Assembly: GCA_039602395.1 (NCBI GenBank)
Contig: JBCNJP010000006.1
Location: forward strand, 49,999,502-50,063,501
DNA: 64,000 nucleotides
Direction: 5' to 3'
Origin: Deinandra increscens subsp. villosa
Taxonomy: Eukaryota; Streptophyta; Magnoliopsida; Asterales; Asteraceae
This document shows, in pieces, positions 22,189 through 34,685 of the stretch; the first letter of the stretch is position 1; each line of letters opens with the position of its first letter. A model generated the notes under the pieces. The model had not been told where the DNA came from. It searched no databases and saw only the letters and a program-made list of their open reading frames with translations. A program made the position numbers and the translations under genes.

Positions 22189-23777
22189 TGTCACACCCTG
22201 TAAGATTTGTGTCGGGATGCGAAAAAGGTTATCACAGTCAAGGTTGCGAATGTACTCTGGATGGTTCAACAACTAGAGCCGTTTTGGAAATTGTTTAATT
22301 GTTGGAGTAAATATGATTTTTTCCAATATCATTACGCGGCGGGATAATTGTAATGAGAAAAGTAAATTGTTTAAGTTACAACACATAAGTTTTCAAAAGA
22401 TTTTTAGGACATGACACCGTTAAGTGTTATGTCAGGAAAATCTCCAAAGGTTAAACCATACTCCAGACAACAAATGAAAAGTCCTAAAATGCAGAGACAA
22501 GAAACAAGCAAGCAGGTCCGATGCATGCACAACAATTAAGTTCAAGTACCTGAGAATTCATACGAGAAAACGGTCAACAAATAATTGTTGGTGAGTTTCA
22601 CAGGTTTAAAGTGCTAGCAGTTAAAGATTTAATGAAAGTAGTAATTTGAAACAGTTCATGTTAATAATTGACAATATCAGATAAGACTACTTGATAATGT
22701 TACAATATACCCTGAATACCGAAGCTGACTGTTTACCCACTCTTGGTACCTTTTGTCCGGTTGGTACCGCATAGATATGACATAACAATTTGTACTCTTT
22801 TACTTAAAGACGGAGTCACGATTGGAGCTACCAATCAGAGCAGGGGTGTTAACCCAATAGATATATTCAAACGTTACCGTTTGCAAATGATATTAATCAG
22901 ATTCAGTTAATAGTGGGGTTTGGGTTATAGCATAAATGAAAATGAGATAACAGTTCGGACAATGGAAAAGCACATGAAATAGTTATGATAACAAGGTCTA
23001 ATTGTCTAACATGGAAAAATGTATGTATGAATTCTCCCCCAAAGATAAAATAGTTAAAGGAAAAATGGGCCGTGAAAAACTCACATGATTCAGAAACAGG
23101 AATTCGGTAGCACGTTCAATGAAAGTGTAGCCCTAAATACTTATAAGACATACAATAAGTAATTAGGTTGACAATTAATGTCACTCCAATTAGGTAGGTC
23201 AAGTCTTGACGTCATAGTAGCCTTAGGATTAAATGATTTGAAATGTCAAAGTGAAAGTGTCCGGTTATGTGTTTATTTGGAAATAATGTAAAATATATAT
23301 TTTTAATTAAATAAAATATACAAAAATTCCCAAATAATATTTAAAGGTAGTAAATATTTATAGAAATAAATATTAAGTCAAAATGAGGGTTTTCATATGA
23401 GAAATTGATTATTTTGACTAATTAGTTGAAAACCGGGCTATTTCGCGGTAACCGCCGATTACACGATATTTATCCGTTTAAGTTGGAAATCAATCAAGTA
23501 CAATAAAATGTGATTATTTTCTGTCCAAATAGGTAGATAATTATTTCAAGTCTCGGTTTTTATTAGTTTGCCGGTTTTGTGAATTTTGTGTCAATTTTGC
23601 CGTTTTGGTCCCGTTTTCCCGTTTAATGACATCGTTAGGTCCCTAAATTCACCATATGTATTTGTATACATATTTTCACCATTAAAATAACCCTATGAGT
23701 TTATTTGAACCAGATTTGGGTTCTATTAGAAAAATGGTGTTTCCGGGCCCGTCGGGTGTCGTTTTAGTCCCCGTTTG
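22189..23777 (-). repeat. G1 3' LTR, distal part
   Basis: TGTCACACCCTGTAAGATTT onward matches 35826-37340 of the 5' LTR closely. It is interrupted at 23777 by S3; the rest of this LTR is at 27542-29745. Confidence 0.9.
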
Positions 23778-26700
23778 TGTAACAACCCATAAGTTTCCAA
23801 GGACTTAAACCGATAATATATACTTATGTGTTAACTGCGTTACGTAACTGTTTACTTGGAACGTGCCGATTTTATCATAATTACATACATTACAATAGGA
23901 ATATAGCCTTGACGTAGCCTTAATTCATGTTGTAAACAATAATTGAACACGATGACTTCTTTGCACGAAATGGTCGCTGGAACTTCAATAATAATAAAGC
24001 GACTAACCTAATTCATTTATTAAATTTACCAAACTACGTGGTAAACATCAAACATAATCCCATCATCTTGGGATATATTATTATTATCATTTATCATATA
24101 CGTTCATTTTAATCTTAAACTTTGATCAACCTTTTATCAATCTGTGATTTACTTATTTCACATATAGCTTTCACAAACGAAATCATATTAAATAACAATG
24201 CGTTTAGAAAACGACAACGAAACGAGACTTGTGATCCATTCCTTATGTAAACCTCAATATATTTTACGTCCAAAACATTTTATTAAGCTTTCTTAACGTT
24301 CACGACGAACAAACTTTACATGCATGCAATATATATATACATGCAACGTAATATTTTCATGTTCCTCGAGTATTGTCATTCCAAACCAAGTCATTGTTTT
24401 AATATTTTTACGTCGTCGTGAATAAAGATCCTATAAAACGTTCAAACCCGATTCGATTTACCTATTTTTTTTCTTTCCTTCATGTTTAAACCAACCCGTC
24501 ACCCTATCCCTCCTCTTTTCCTTCGACGGTTCGAACTGGGTTTCGAACCCGTCCCCTTCTCTTTGTTCGGCCGAAACCAACCAAACCACCACCATTACTA
24601 TCTAGTTTGTCTAGTTTATTTACAAGTACTAAGAGTTGACTCCATGATGTGCCATTCCCATCAATTGCAACAAGATCTTACAACCTATAACCCCTTTTGA
24701 CAACATAGGTTAAACTTGTCTCCATGAGCTCCAAATCTATTACCCAAAGGGTAATATTTTCCCACCACTTTGAACTCATTATCCCTCCTCTAAGATGGCA
24801 GCCATAAACCATCAAAATACACACAAATATCACAAGTGTTTGAGCCTCCCTTGACCCTCTTGTGTTGCTAGAACCGACCGGTCACCCAAGGCTCGAACCC
24901 GAGTCCCCCTTTCTTCCCTTTTCGGTCCGTAGCCAACACACACACACAAACACTTAGTGTTTTGTTTCAAACCATATCACATGCTAGATATTTTATCAAT
25001 CTTAACAATCCCAAACACCTCATTTTCTTTCCCTCTCCTCTCTAACCCATCTCTCACTCTCTCTCGGTTACACTAGAACCGAACCACCCCCACAACACTT
25101 ACCAAACACACCTTTACTCACTTACTTCCATACTTAAACTACTTTTGTAAACCCTAGCCTCATTCATCACCTCTACCTTTCAAGAGAACTCTCTCCTTCT
25201 CTCTCTCTTCCACCAAAACCGTCCACCTCTCTCTCTCTCTACTATCTCTCTCTAAAAAGCCTAGCAAATCAAGGATCCTCTTGAAGATACAAGTTGCTAG
25301 GAAGCAAGAGAAGTCAAGAATCATCACCATCATCTCCATTTTCGGCCTCCAACTTCTTCCAACAAGGTTTTATCTTCACTTTTCTTGGTTAAATCTTGTT
25401 CTAGCAAGTATCCTTAGTGTTCTTTCATAACATAACACTCCATTAGCAAGTCTTGACTACATTGTCGTCTAAACACAATTTTGAACCATAAAAGGCTACT
25501 TACTTGTATTTATCTTTATGTTTCACCATAGATCTTGCTACTACAAACTCATGATAATATTTACTTGCATTATTATGTTCAAGATTTAGTTTGGTTAGAC
25601 TTTTACACAAGCATTTGCTTAGTTTGCATTTTTAGACATTAACTTTGTATATGATGTGTGTTGTATGTTGATATTGCAACTTTGAACCCGTTGATGCCTA
25701 TAACACGTTTTTTTAAACTCTTAATATAGTCAAAATATGATATCTTGGACTTTAGAAAAGTCACTAGTGCTTAAACTCACCATAGCAAACTTTTACATAC
25801 AAAAGTACACTTTAAAAACCCTAAAAAGTGCCTTTAGCTATAGATCCGTTTTGACCAGAAAGTTTGGACTTTTAAACAGTAGGTTATGATGGTTAAAGTG
25901 AACCTAAGACATGGCCAAAAGATACCTTTATAAATTACTTGAATTTGGGCACAAACCGGGACTAAAACCGACAACCGACGGGCCCGGAAACACCATTTTT
26001 GTAACAAAACCCAAAGCTGGTCCAAATGAACTCATAGGGTCATGTTAATGGTAAAAACATGTTTACAAACACATATGGTGAATTTAGGAACCTAACGATG
26101 TCATTAAACGGGCAAACGGGACCAAAACGGCAAAACCGACACCAAATACATCAAACCGGCAAACTAATGCAAACCGACACAAGAAATATTTATCTACCCA
26201 TTTTGGACAGAAAATGATCATATTTTATTGTACTTGGTTGATTTCTAACTTAAACGGATGAATACCATGTAATCGGCGGTTACCGCAAAATCACCCGGTT
26301 TTCAACTACTTAGTCAAAATAACCAATTTTCATATGAAAACCCTCATTTTGACTTAATATTTATTTATATAAATATTTACCATCTTTAAATATTATTTGG
26401 GAATTTTATATATTTTATTTAATTAAAAATGTATATTTTACATTATTTCCAAATAAACACATAACCGGATACATTCACTTTGACTTTTCCCTAAGGCTAC
26501 CATGACGTCAAGACTTGACCTACCTAATTGGAGTGACATTAATGTCAACCCAATTACTTATCATTATTTCATATCTTATAATGATCTAGGCTTACACTTT
26601 CCGTTGATCGTATTACCGACTACCGTTTCTGAATCATGTGAGTTTTTCACGGCCCCTTTTTCCTTTAACTATTTTATCTTTGGGGGATAATTCATACATA

Positions 26701-27536
26701 CATTTTTCCATGTTAGACAATTAGACCTTGTTATCATTACTGTTTCATGTGCTTTTCCATTGTCCACACTTGTTATCTCATGTTCATTCATGCTATAACC
26801 CAAACCCCCACTATTAACTGAATCCGATTAATTATCATTTGCAAACGGTAACATTTGAATAGATCTATTGGGTTAACGCCCCTGCTCTGATTGGTAGCTC
26901 CAATCGTGACTCCGTCTTTTGTCAAAGAGTACAAATTATTATGTCATATCTATGCGGTACCAACCGGACAATAGGTACCAAGAGTGGGTAAACAGTCAGT
27001 TTCGGTATTCAGGGTACATGGTAACATTATCAACTAGTCTTATCAAATATTGTCAATTATTAACATGAACTGATTTTCAATTACTATTTTCATTCAACCT
27101 TTAACTGCTAGCACTTTAAACCTGTGAAACTCACCAATAATTATTTGTTAACCGTTTTCTCGTATGAATTCTCAGGTACTTGAACTTAATTGCTGTGCAT
27201 GCATCGGACCTGCTTGCTTGTTTCCTACCTTTGCATCTTAGGACTTTCATTTGTTTCTTGGAGTATGGTTTAGCCTTTGGAGATTTTCCCGACATAACAC
27301 CTAATGGTGTCATGTCCTAAGAATCTTTTGAAACTTAGGTGTTGTAAACTTAAAACTATTTACTTTTCTCAGTACAATTAATCCACTGCGTAATGATATT
27401 GGAAAAACTCCTATTTACTCCAACAATTAAACAATTTCCAAAACGGCTCTAGTTGTTGAACCATCCAGAGTACGTTCGTAACCTTGACTGTGATAACCTT
27501 TTTCGCATCTCGACACAAATCTTACAGGGTGTGACA
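23778..27536 (+). mobile_element. Solo LTR S3, same family as G1, inserted in inverted orientation (3759 bp)
   Basis: Starts TGTAACAACCCATAAGTTTC and ends CTTACAGGGTGTGACA, the reverse complement of the G1 LTR ends. It is flanked by the exact 5-bp duplication GTTTG (23773-23777 and 27537-27541). Its content is the reverse complement of the LTR that surrounds it. It has no internal region, so it is a solo LTR of the same family that landed in the G1 3' LTR. Confidence 0.9.
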
Positions 27537-27541
27537 GTTTG

Positions 27542-29745
27542 TGCCCAAATTCAAGTAATTTGTTAAGGGATCTTTTGGCCATGTATGTTCTAAAGTCATT
27601 TAAACCATCACAACCTACTGTTTGAAGGCCTAACTTTCTGGTCAAAACGGATCAATATTTAAAAGCATTTTCTAGGGTTTATAAAGTTTACTTTTGTAGG
27701 TAAAAGTTTGCTATGGTGAGTTTAAGCACTAGTAATCTTTCTAAAGTCCAATATATCATATTTTGACTATATTAAGATTTTAAAAACGTGTCATAGGCAT
27801 CATGAAGTCCAAAGTTACAAGAACAACACATAACACACAATATATACAAAGTTAATGTCTAAAAATGCAAACGAAACAAATACTTGTGTAAAAGTCCTAC
27901 AAATCAATGTTTGTACATAATATTTCAAGGGAAAAACATTCATGAGTTTCTAGTAGGTAAATACATGGTGAAACATAAAGATAAATACAAGTAAGTAAGA
28001 TTTTATGGGGTAAAATGATGTTTAGACAACAATGTGGGTTAAGACTTGCTAATGAAGTGAACTAGTCATGTAAATAAACAAAGAACACTAGCCAGAACAA
28101 GATTTTATTAAGAAAAGTGGCGATAAAGCCTTGCTAGAAGAAGATGGAGGCCGAAAATATGGATGATGATGATGATTCTTGAGTGTTCTTGCTTCCTAAT
28201 GTCATAAATCATCAAGAACTTAGATGCTTGAGTAAGAAATTTAGAGACAGAGAGTAGAGAGAGAGAGAGAGCTTACGGGTTGGAGAAGGGAGAGAGAGAT
28301 GAGAGGATTTCTCCAAGTGTTTATGTTGCAAATGAGGCTAAGTCAAGAAAGATGTTTAAGTATGCGTTTTTAATAAAGTAGGAGTGTTTGGGTGTTGGTT
28401 TGTGGGGGGGGGGGGGGGGTCGTTCGGTTCAAATGTAACCGAGAGGGAGAGAGGGAGCCGAGAGAGAAAGAGAGAAAAGTAGAGGGTGTTTGGGAGATGT
28501 TTAAAGTGGTGAAAGTCTTGTATGTAGGATGGTTATATAAAAGTTAAGTCTGTGTGTGCATGTGTTTGTGTTCGGCCGAGAAGAAGAGAAAAAGGAACCG
28601 AGTTCGGTCCTTGGTTGGCCGACTCCACTACACACACCAAAGGGTGTGTTAGTTGGTTCAACTAGATTGAATGTGGGATTCCTCCATTTGGTCTCCTTGG
28701 TTCCATTTGCTAACTAGAGAAAAGAGGGTGGAGGAAGTCTTGAACAAGGGTTGTGTACTTAGGGGACACATTACCCATTGGGTAATAATCTACACCAAGC
28801 ACAAGGTAGAAAGGCATCATGGACGTGTAGGAAAGGGTGTAAGGGATGGGATTGGCATCTTGGTGAGTCAACCTCTAGTACACAACAACAAACAAAACAA
28901 GGGTGGTGGTGTGGTTACTTGGATCGGCCGAACGAGGGGACAAGGGGAGGAACCGGGTTCTAAACCCGTGGGTGAGTCGGGTCAAGCGAAACGAGGGAGG
29001 AGAGGGGAAAAGGTGACGGGTTGATTAAATCGCAAAGGAAAGAAAATAAATAAATAAATCGAATTGGGCTTGAAAGTTTTATAAAATCTTTATTCATGAC
29101 GACGTAAAATAATTAAAACTATGACTCGTTTTAGAATAAAATGTTCGAGGGTTAACAACATTGAAAAAAATCACGTTGCATGTTTATATATATTGCATGC
29201 ATGTGAAAATACATTTGTCGTGAACGTTAATAAAGTTTAATAAAATGTTTTGGACGTAACATAAATCGATGTTTACGTAGAGAATGGATCACAAGTCTCG
29301 TTTTGTTGACGTTGTCTAAACACGTTGTTGTTTAACATGAAATTGTTTATTAAAGTTATTTATGAAATATGCGGATGATAAAATGATAAAGGTTGATCAA
29401 AGTTTACGATTAAAATGTACGTTAAATGATAACGATAAAAATGATTAATCCCAAGATGACGGGATCATGCATGACATTTACCACATAGTTTGGTAAATTT
29501 AGTTAACGAATTCGGTTAGTCGCTTTATTATTATTGAAGTTCCAGCGACCATTCCGTGCAAAGAAATCATTATGTTCAAGTATTGTTTTCAACATGATTT
29601 AAGGCTACGTCAAGGCTATATTCCTATTGTAAATGAATGCAATTACGATAAAATTGGCACGTTGCAAGTAAAAGGTTACGTAACATAGTTAACACATAAG
29701 TATATATTATCGGTTTAAGTCCTTGGAAACTTACGGGTTGTCACA
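27542..29745 (-). repeat. G1 3' LTR, proximal part
   Basis: Matches 37341-39541 of the 5' LTR, including a (GA)n run (about 28255), a G tract (about 28406) and the end ACTTACGGGTTGTCACA. Abuts the polypurine tract at 29746. Confidence 0.9.
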
Positions 29746-29760
29746 TCCTCCCCTAGTTGG
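29746..29760 (-). other. G1 polypurine tract
   Basis: TCCTCCCCTAGTTGG on the plus strand is CCAACTAGGGGAGGA on the minus strand, directly upstream of the 3' LTR. It is preceded by GATGAAATTCTC, a block common before gypsy 3' LTRs. Confidence 0.8.
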
Positions 29761-29790
29761 GAGAATTTCATCCTGAAATTCAGATTGTCA

Positions 29791-30294
29791 TCATGGCTGA
29801 GCGGCTGTTACAGGAAAAAGATGGGGATACTTGGTGCGTAACTGGTCTTGGCGTTCCCTTGTAAATTCAGAACCACGGCGGGAGTTCCAACGAACTTTAA
29901 CGAGAGGTATACGTCTATGCTTCAATTTCTTGACAGCGCGGTCGACGATCTCGGCGGGTTCTTCAACGAATTGCAGGGATTCATCAAGATGTATCTCATC
30001 GAGGGGAACGGTAAGATCTTCTTCGGCAAGGCACTTCTTCAGATTACTGACGTGCAACACATCGTGAACGTTACTAAGATCGGGCGGTAGAAGTAGTCGG
30101 TACACGACGGGTCCTATTCTTTGAATGATTTCAAATTGAACAATGTAGCGAGGATTTAACTTGCCACGTTTGCCAAAACGTATGCCGCCTTTCCACGGGG
30201 ATACTTTCAGTAATACTTTGTCGCCTTTCGTGAAGGTTAAGGGTTTACGACGGTTATCTGCATAGCTCTTCTGGCGATCCCGGGAGGCTTTCAA
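29791..30294 (-). pseudogene. G1 integrase C-terminus and chromodomain-like tail
   Basis: A 167-codon open stretch ending at 29791. It begins SRDRQKSYADNRRKPL, then FTKGDKVLLKVSPWKG (the GPY/F-type integrase C-terminal fold), YRLLLPPDLSNVHDVLHVS, and ends with the chromodomain-like EEPAEIVDRAVKKLKHRRIP, VKVRWNSRRGSEFTRE. In chromoviruses this tail helps direct integration to heterochromatin. The usual Trp of the WExE motif is replaced by Arg (FTRERQDQL), so the fold may be impaired. The upstream integrase core is in another frame. Confidence 0.85.
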
Positions 30295-30306
30295 TCGGTC
30301 TCGAAT

Positions 30307-31159
30307 TTATGTGATTCTTTTGGTAGTTTCTATCACAACTTCTGGACCTGTCAGCTGGCTGTCACCAAATTCGAACCAACAGATAGGTGATTGGCACTTT
30401 CTTTCGTACAGTACCTCGAAAGGTGCACACTTGATGCTAGTGTGATAACTGTTGTTGTACGAGAATTCGCATAATGGCAGATGTTCATCCCAGTTGTTAC
30501 CAAAATCAATAACGCAGGCACGCAACATATCTTTGAGAGTCTGAAAATTTCGTTCGCTTTGACGTCAGTTTGTGGATGATAGGCCGTACTCATATCAAGG
30601 CGAGTACCGATGGCCTTGTTTAAAGATTTCCAGAAATGGGAGGTAAAACGACCATCTCTGTCGGAGATGATGGAAATCAGGGCTCTATGTCGAGAGAATA
30701 TTTCTTTCATGTACATCCTTGTTAAGTGCTCTACAGAATCTTTCTCTTTCATGGCGAGGAAATGAGCAGATTTTGTCAAACGATCGACAATTACCCAAAT
30801 GGAATCGTTACCCTTGCGGTTTTTGGGTAACTTGGTGATAAGTCCATGGCAATGCATTCCCACTTCCACTCGGGAATGATGGGTTGGACGAGTAAACCAG
30901 AAGGTTTCTGGTGCTCGGCCTTAACTTTGTCGCAAGTTAAGCATTTACCAACGTACTTAGCGATTTCAGCCTTCATGTTTGGCCACCAATATAACATACA
31001 CAGGTCATGATACATCTTATCGGCTCCGGGGTGAATGGAGTATCGGGTTTTATGAGTTTCATCAAGGACTAGGCTCCCGAGTTCTCCGTAGACGGGTATC
31101 CACAGACGATTTACGAAGTACCGTAATCCATCAGGCTTAGCTTTGAGGTGTTGTTCCAT
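30307..31159 (-). pseudogene. G1 integrase, zinc finger and catalytic core, frameshifted
   Basis: Three overlapping minus-strand frames cover it. 31159-30791 carries the HHCC region (ETHKTRYSIHPGADKMYHDL, CLTCDKVKAEHQKPSGLL). 30869-30351 carries the core: VDRLTKSAHFLAMKEKD, SDRDGRFTSHFWKSL and STAYHPQTD, including the second catalytic Asp. 30528-30307 carries the region after the core (FSYNNSYHTSIKCAPFE, LYERKCQSPICW). Frame changes near 30800-30860 and 30540 show the gene is broken. Confidence 0.85.
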
Positions 31160-31752
31160 GCCACGGAGGCTTTCGTCTTGAATGTTTCGTCTTTCAAAGC
31201 TTCGGCTTGCGCTGCCAAAACCTGAGTGACAAGACTGGTTTGAATGGTCATGGCAAGGGATTTGACACGAAGGGGTTTGACACGTTCTTTCCTGCTCAAG
31301 GCATCTGCAACAACATTAGCCTTTCTAGGATGGTACAAGATTTTACAGTCATAGTCGCTGAGCAATTCAATCCATCGGCGTTGTCTCATGTTCAAATCCT
31401 TCTGATCTAAGATGTGTTGAAGACTCTTGTGGTCGGTATAAACCTTACATTCAGTACCGTAGAGATAGTGTCTCCAAATCTTAAGGGCGAAGACGACGGC
31501 TCCGAGTTCCAAATCGTGAGTAGTGTAGTTCTTCTCGTGAACTTTTAGCTGTCATGAAGCACAAGCAATGACTTTGTCTCGTTGCATTAACACACAGCCT
31601 AAACCTTGGTGTGAGGCATCGCAGTAAACACAGAAATCTTCGCATCCTTCGGGTAAGGACAGTATGGGTGCGTTACACAGCTTTTGCTTCAGTGTCTGAA
31701 AATCTTGTTCGGCTTTGTGATCCCAAATGAATTCCTTGTCCGTTTGCGTCAA
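31111..31752 (-). pseudogene. G1 RNase H
   Basis: Two frames: 31752-31552 (FIWDHKAEQDFQTLKQKLC, then DASHQGLGCVLMQ, the first RNase H Asp) and 31512-31111 (ELGAVVFALKIWRHYLYG, YTDHKSLQHILDQKDLNMRQ, KANVVADALSRKE). Interrupted near 31550 by a stop. This is the usual RT-RNaseH order of gypsy elements. Confidence 0.85.
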
Positions 31753-31824
31753 AGTGGTTAATGGCTGGGCTATTCTAGAGAAGTTTTCGATAAATCTTCG
31801 GTAATAACCGGTGAGTCCAAGAAA

Positions 31825-32475
31825 TTATCGTATCTCGGAAGGGTTGGTAGGCGGACTCCAATCCTTGATAGCTTCAATTTTTGTGGGATCCACGTGGATT
31901 CCAGCTGCGTTAATTACGTGACCTAAGAATCGTACTTCTCGTAACCAGAATTCGCATTTTGAAAATTTGGCGTACAACTTCTCGCTCTGCAGTAATTCCA
32001 AAATAAACTTCAGGTGCTTTTCATGTTCGTCCTTGCTACGCGAATAGATTAAGATGTCGTCAATGAAAACGATTACGCATTTATCGAGGTATGGTTTACA
32101 GACACGATTCATCAAATCCATGAAGACGGAAGGCGTGTTGGTTAGTCCGAAGGGCATAACGAGAAATTCGTAGTGTCCATAGCGCGTACGAAAAGCAGTT
32201 TTCCCAATGTCTTCTTCACGAACTCTTAGTTGATGATATCCAGAGCGAAGGCCGATTTTTGAGTAATAGCTGGAACTTTGCAATTGATCGAACAGGTCGT
32301 CGATTCGAGGGAGCGGATATCGGTTCTTTACGGTAAGTTTGTTCAATTCGCGGTAATCTTTACACATCCGGAAAGATCCATCCTTCTTCTTGACGAAGAG
32401 AACAGGAGCGCCCCAAGGAGAGAAACTTGGTCTGATAAAACCTTTGTCAAGTAGTTCTTGCAACTGATTTGACAA
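31825..32475 (-). pseudogene. G1 reverse transcriptase
   Basis: A 216-codon stretch containing LLDKGFIRPSFSPWGAPVLF, FRMCKDYRELNKLTVKNRYP, PFGLTNTPSVFMDLMNRV and the catalytic box VFIDDILIYS (the YxDD motif, here FIDD), then KCEFWLREVRFLGHVI. A stop separates it from the protease ORF at 32476, where a continuous gag-pol frame would be expected. Catalytic residues are present, but the frame is broken on both sides. Confidence 0.9.
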
Positions 32476-33756
32476 TTATTTCATTTCAGACGGGGCTAAA
32501 CGGTAAGGGGCTTTTGCAACGGGTGCAGCACCGGGTACCAAATCAATATGGAATTCCACTTGCTTGGCGGGTGGCAAGCCTGGAAGATCATCGGGATAGA
32601 CTTCAGGGTAGTCCCGTGCGATGAGAACGTCTGTTAGTTTCTTTTCCTCGGATTGATTAGCTGTTATGTGAGCTAAGAGTGCAGGGTAGCCCTTGCGCAT
32701 GAATTTCTGGGCTTTCATGCATGAGATGATGTCTAGTTTGGTTCCACTACGATCTTCTCGAATTGTCAGAACTTCATTATCGGGGAGGGGTATCTTGACT
32801 CTTTTCTCATGGAAAATGATTTCGGCACGATTTTTAGTCAACCAATCCATTCCAACGACTACGTCGAAACTTCCCAATTGTACCGGCAATAGGTCGATCG
32901 TGAAGGGATGACCGGATAAGTTCAAAGAGCAGTTTGGAAAGGATTCTTCCGTTTCGATTTGTTTACCATCGGTTAGTTCAACTATATACTTAGTGTCTAA
33001 TCTAGTTGGCATAACGTGAAGATAGTTTCTAAACTCACTAGACACAAAGTTTTTGTCGGCACCAGTGTCAAACAGAACGGAAGCAAAATGATTATCGAGT
33101 AAGAACGTACCCGTTACGGTGTGGGGATCCTGACGGGCTTCAGCAGCATTGAGCACGAAGGCTCGTCCTCTGGCAGGTTCTCGCTTGAGCTTTGGGCATT
33201 CATTCCTGAAGTGGCCTGTGCTGCCACACTCGAAGCAGGTTCCAACGGGGTACGTTTTGTTCGAACGGTTTGGGCAATCACGGTGAATGTGACCTTTTGC
33301 CTTGCCGCCTTTGCAGTAGACATTGCTGCAATCCAGGGTATGGTGCATGTTACATTTTCCACATAGGGGTTGGTTTCCTGTGTATCCAGGTTTTCTTGCA
33401 TCAGGTGCGGGTGCTGTTACAGCATAAGCCTTCACGGCTCCAGGGGTTTTCTCGGTGAAGTCAGAGGATCTCTTCCTCTTTCCATCATGGTCGCGTTTGC
33501 GCTTGCGGTCAGATTTCAGTTGGCTAGAGGGAACAGACGGTACAGGTACAGCTTTTGAATCAGCAGCCTTATGAGAGAAAGACAAGCCTTGGCGGTTTGC
33601 CTGATAGGTCAGATTGTGAGCCAGACGGATAGCAGCTTGGAGTGTTGCGGGGTTAGAAGCCATAACACTTCCCTGAATGGCGGGAGCAAGACCCCATATG
33701 TATCTCTCGATTTTCTTATGCAAGGGGGTCACCATTGTAGGGCAGATGTGTGCCAA
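32476..33756 (-). pseudogene. G1 gag C-terminus, zinc knuckles and protease
   Basis: 426 codons. The N-terminal part is the end of the capsid domain (QAAIRLAHNLTYQANRQG). Then come a Lys/Arg-rich stretch, CGKCNMHHTLDC and the CCHC knuckle CFECGSTGHFRNECPK. The aspartic protease has DTGADKNFVS at its active site and GMDWLTKNRAEI further on, and the segment ends in YRLAPSEMK at the entry to RT. The protease active site looks intact. The upstream capsid is in a neighbouring frame. Confidence 0.9.
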
Positions 33757-34374
33757 TTCGTGGAATCAGCGGGTGTAAGCAGCTATGTCTGATCCATTCA
33801 TGGTCAGGTTCCTGAATTCGACTTCCAATCGTTGCAGTTCCTCACTAGGACAGTACTCATCTCGCATGAGTAGTTTCAGTTCGTTCCAAGCCATAGCGTA
33901 GGCCTAGTCCTGTCCGAGGGCTTCAGCATGAGAGTTCCACCAAGTCAGAACTCCTTCACCGAAAACGCTAGTGGTGTACTTGACCTTGTAACCATCGGGA
34001 CAGTTACACATACAAACACAGATTCCATCTTCTCAAACCAGCGGATGAGTCCAACGGCTCCTTTGGTACCCTTGAAGTGTAAGGGCTTGCAATTCATGAA
34101 ATCCTTGTAAGTGCATTCTCGAACACCTCTAAGTTACTTAAAATCTTGAATACAACTCATACAATTGTAGTCACAAATCTTCCGGTCGTAGAAGAAAAGT
34201 CTTAGTCTTACCACCAGGGGATCCTGATCTCCTTCCGTTTGAGGCAAAAGCTCGATCTGCTTCAGCGGTTGCAAGCGCATTAGCTATACGCTGGTTAATC
34301 AGGGCTTCGATAGCCGCGACGTCCAGGGTTGTGGGTTCAGTAGGGTCACTATCACGATTTGAGCGTCTTGACAT
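33757..34374 (-). pseudogene. G1 gag N-terminus and capsid, broken
   Basis: 34374-34171 begins MSRRSNRDSDPTEPTTLD, a typical start of gag in this group. Beyond 34170 the capsid is readable in shifted frames: FMNCKPLHFKGTKGAVGLIR, KMESVFVCNCPDGYKVKYTT, GEGVLTWWNSHAEALGQD, matching the retrotransposon gag domain that assembles the capsid. At least two frame breaks and stops lie between 34170 and 33757. Confidence 0.8.
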
Positions 34375-34685
34375 TCTACTTTAAATTGTATAAGATAAAA
34401 TAAAGTGAGACATTACACATAGTATAAGTGAATGCAATCAAAACATGACATGCCAAAATCCATAACAATCACCACAATATAACATAACATAGCAACACAT
34501 TACATTACAAAGTACACCAGAGTTGATAATAAAGGTACATGCTACAACATAATCAATCTTTGTCAACAATTGTTTAGACCAACATAAACATTTATCCGGT
34601 GATAAAAACAGATTCACCAATAATACAAGTTCGAATACATCATAATACCATAACAGAGTAACAGTCACTCCATGAAATAACAACT

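Noticed and set aside
28671..29024. 117-codon plus-strand frame in the G1 3' LTR
   Set aside because: In the antisense of an LTR. The equivalent region of the 5' LTR (38456-38810) does not keep it, so it is not conserved coding sequence.
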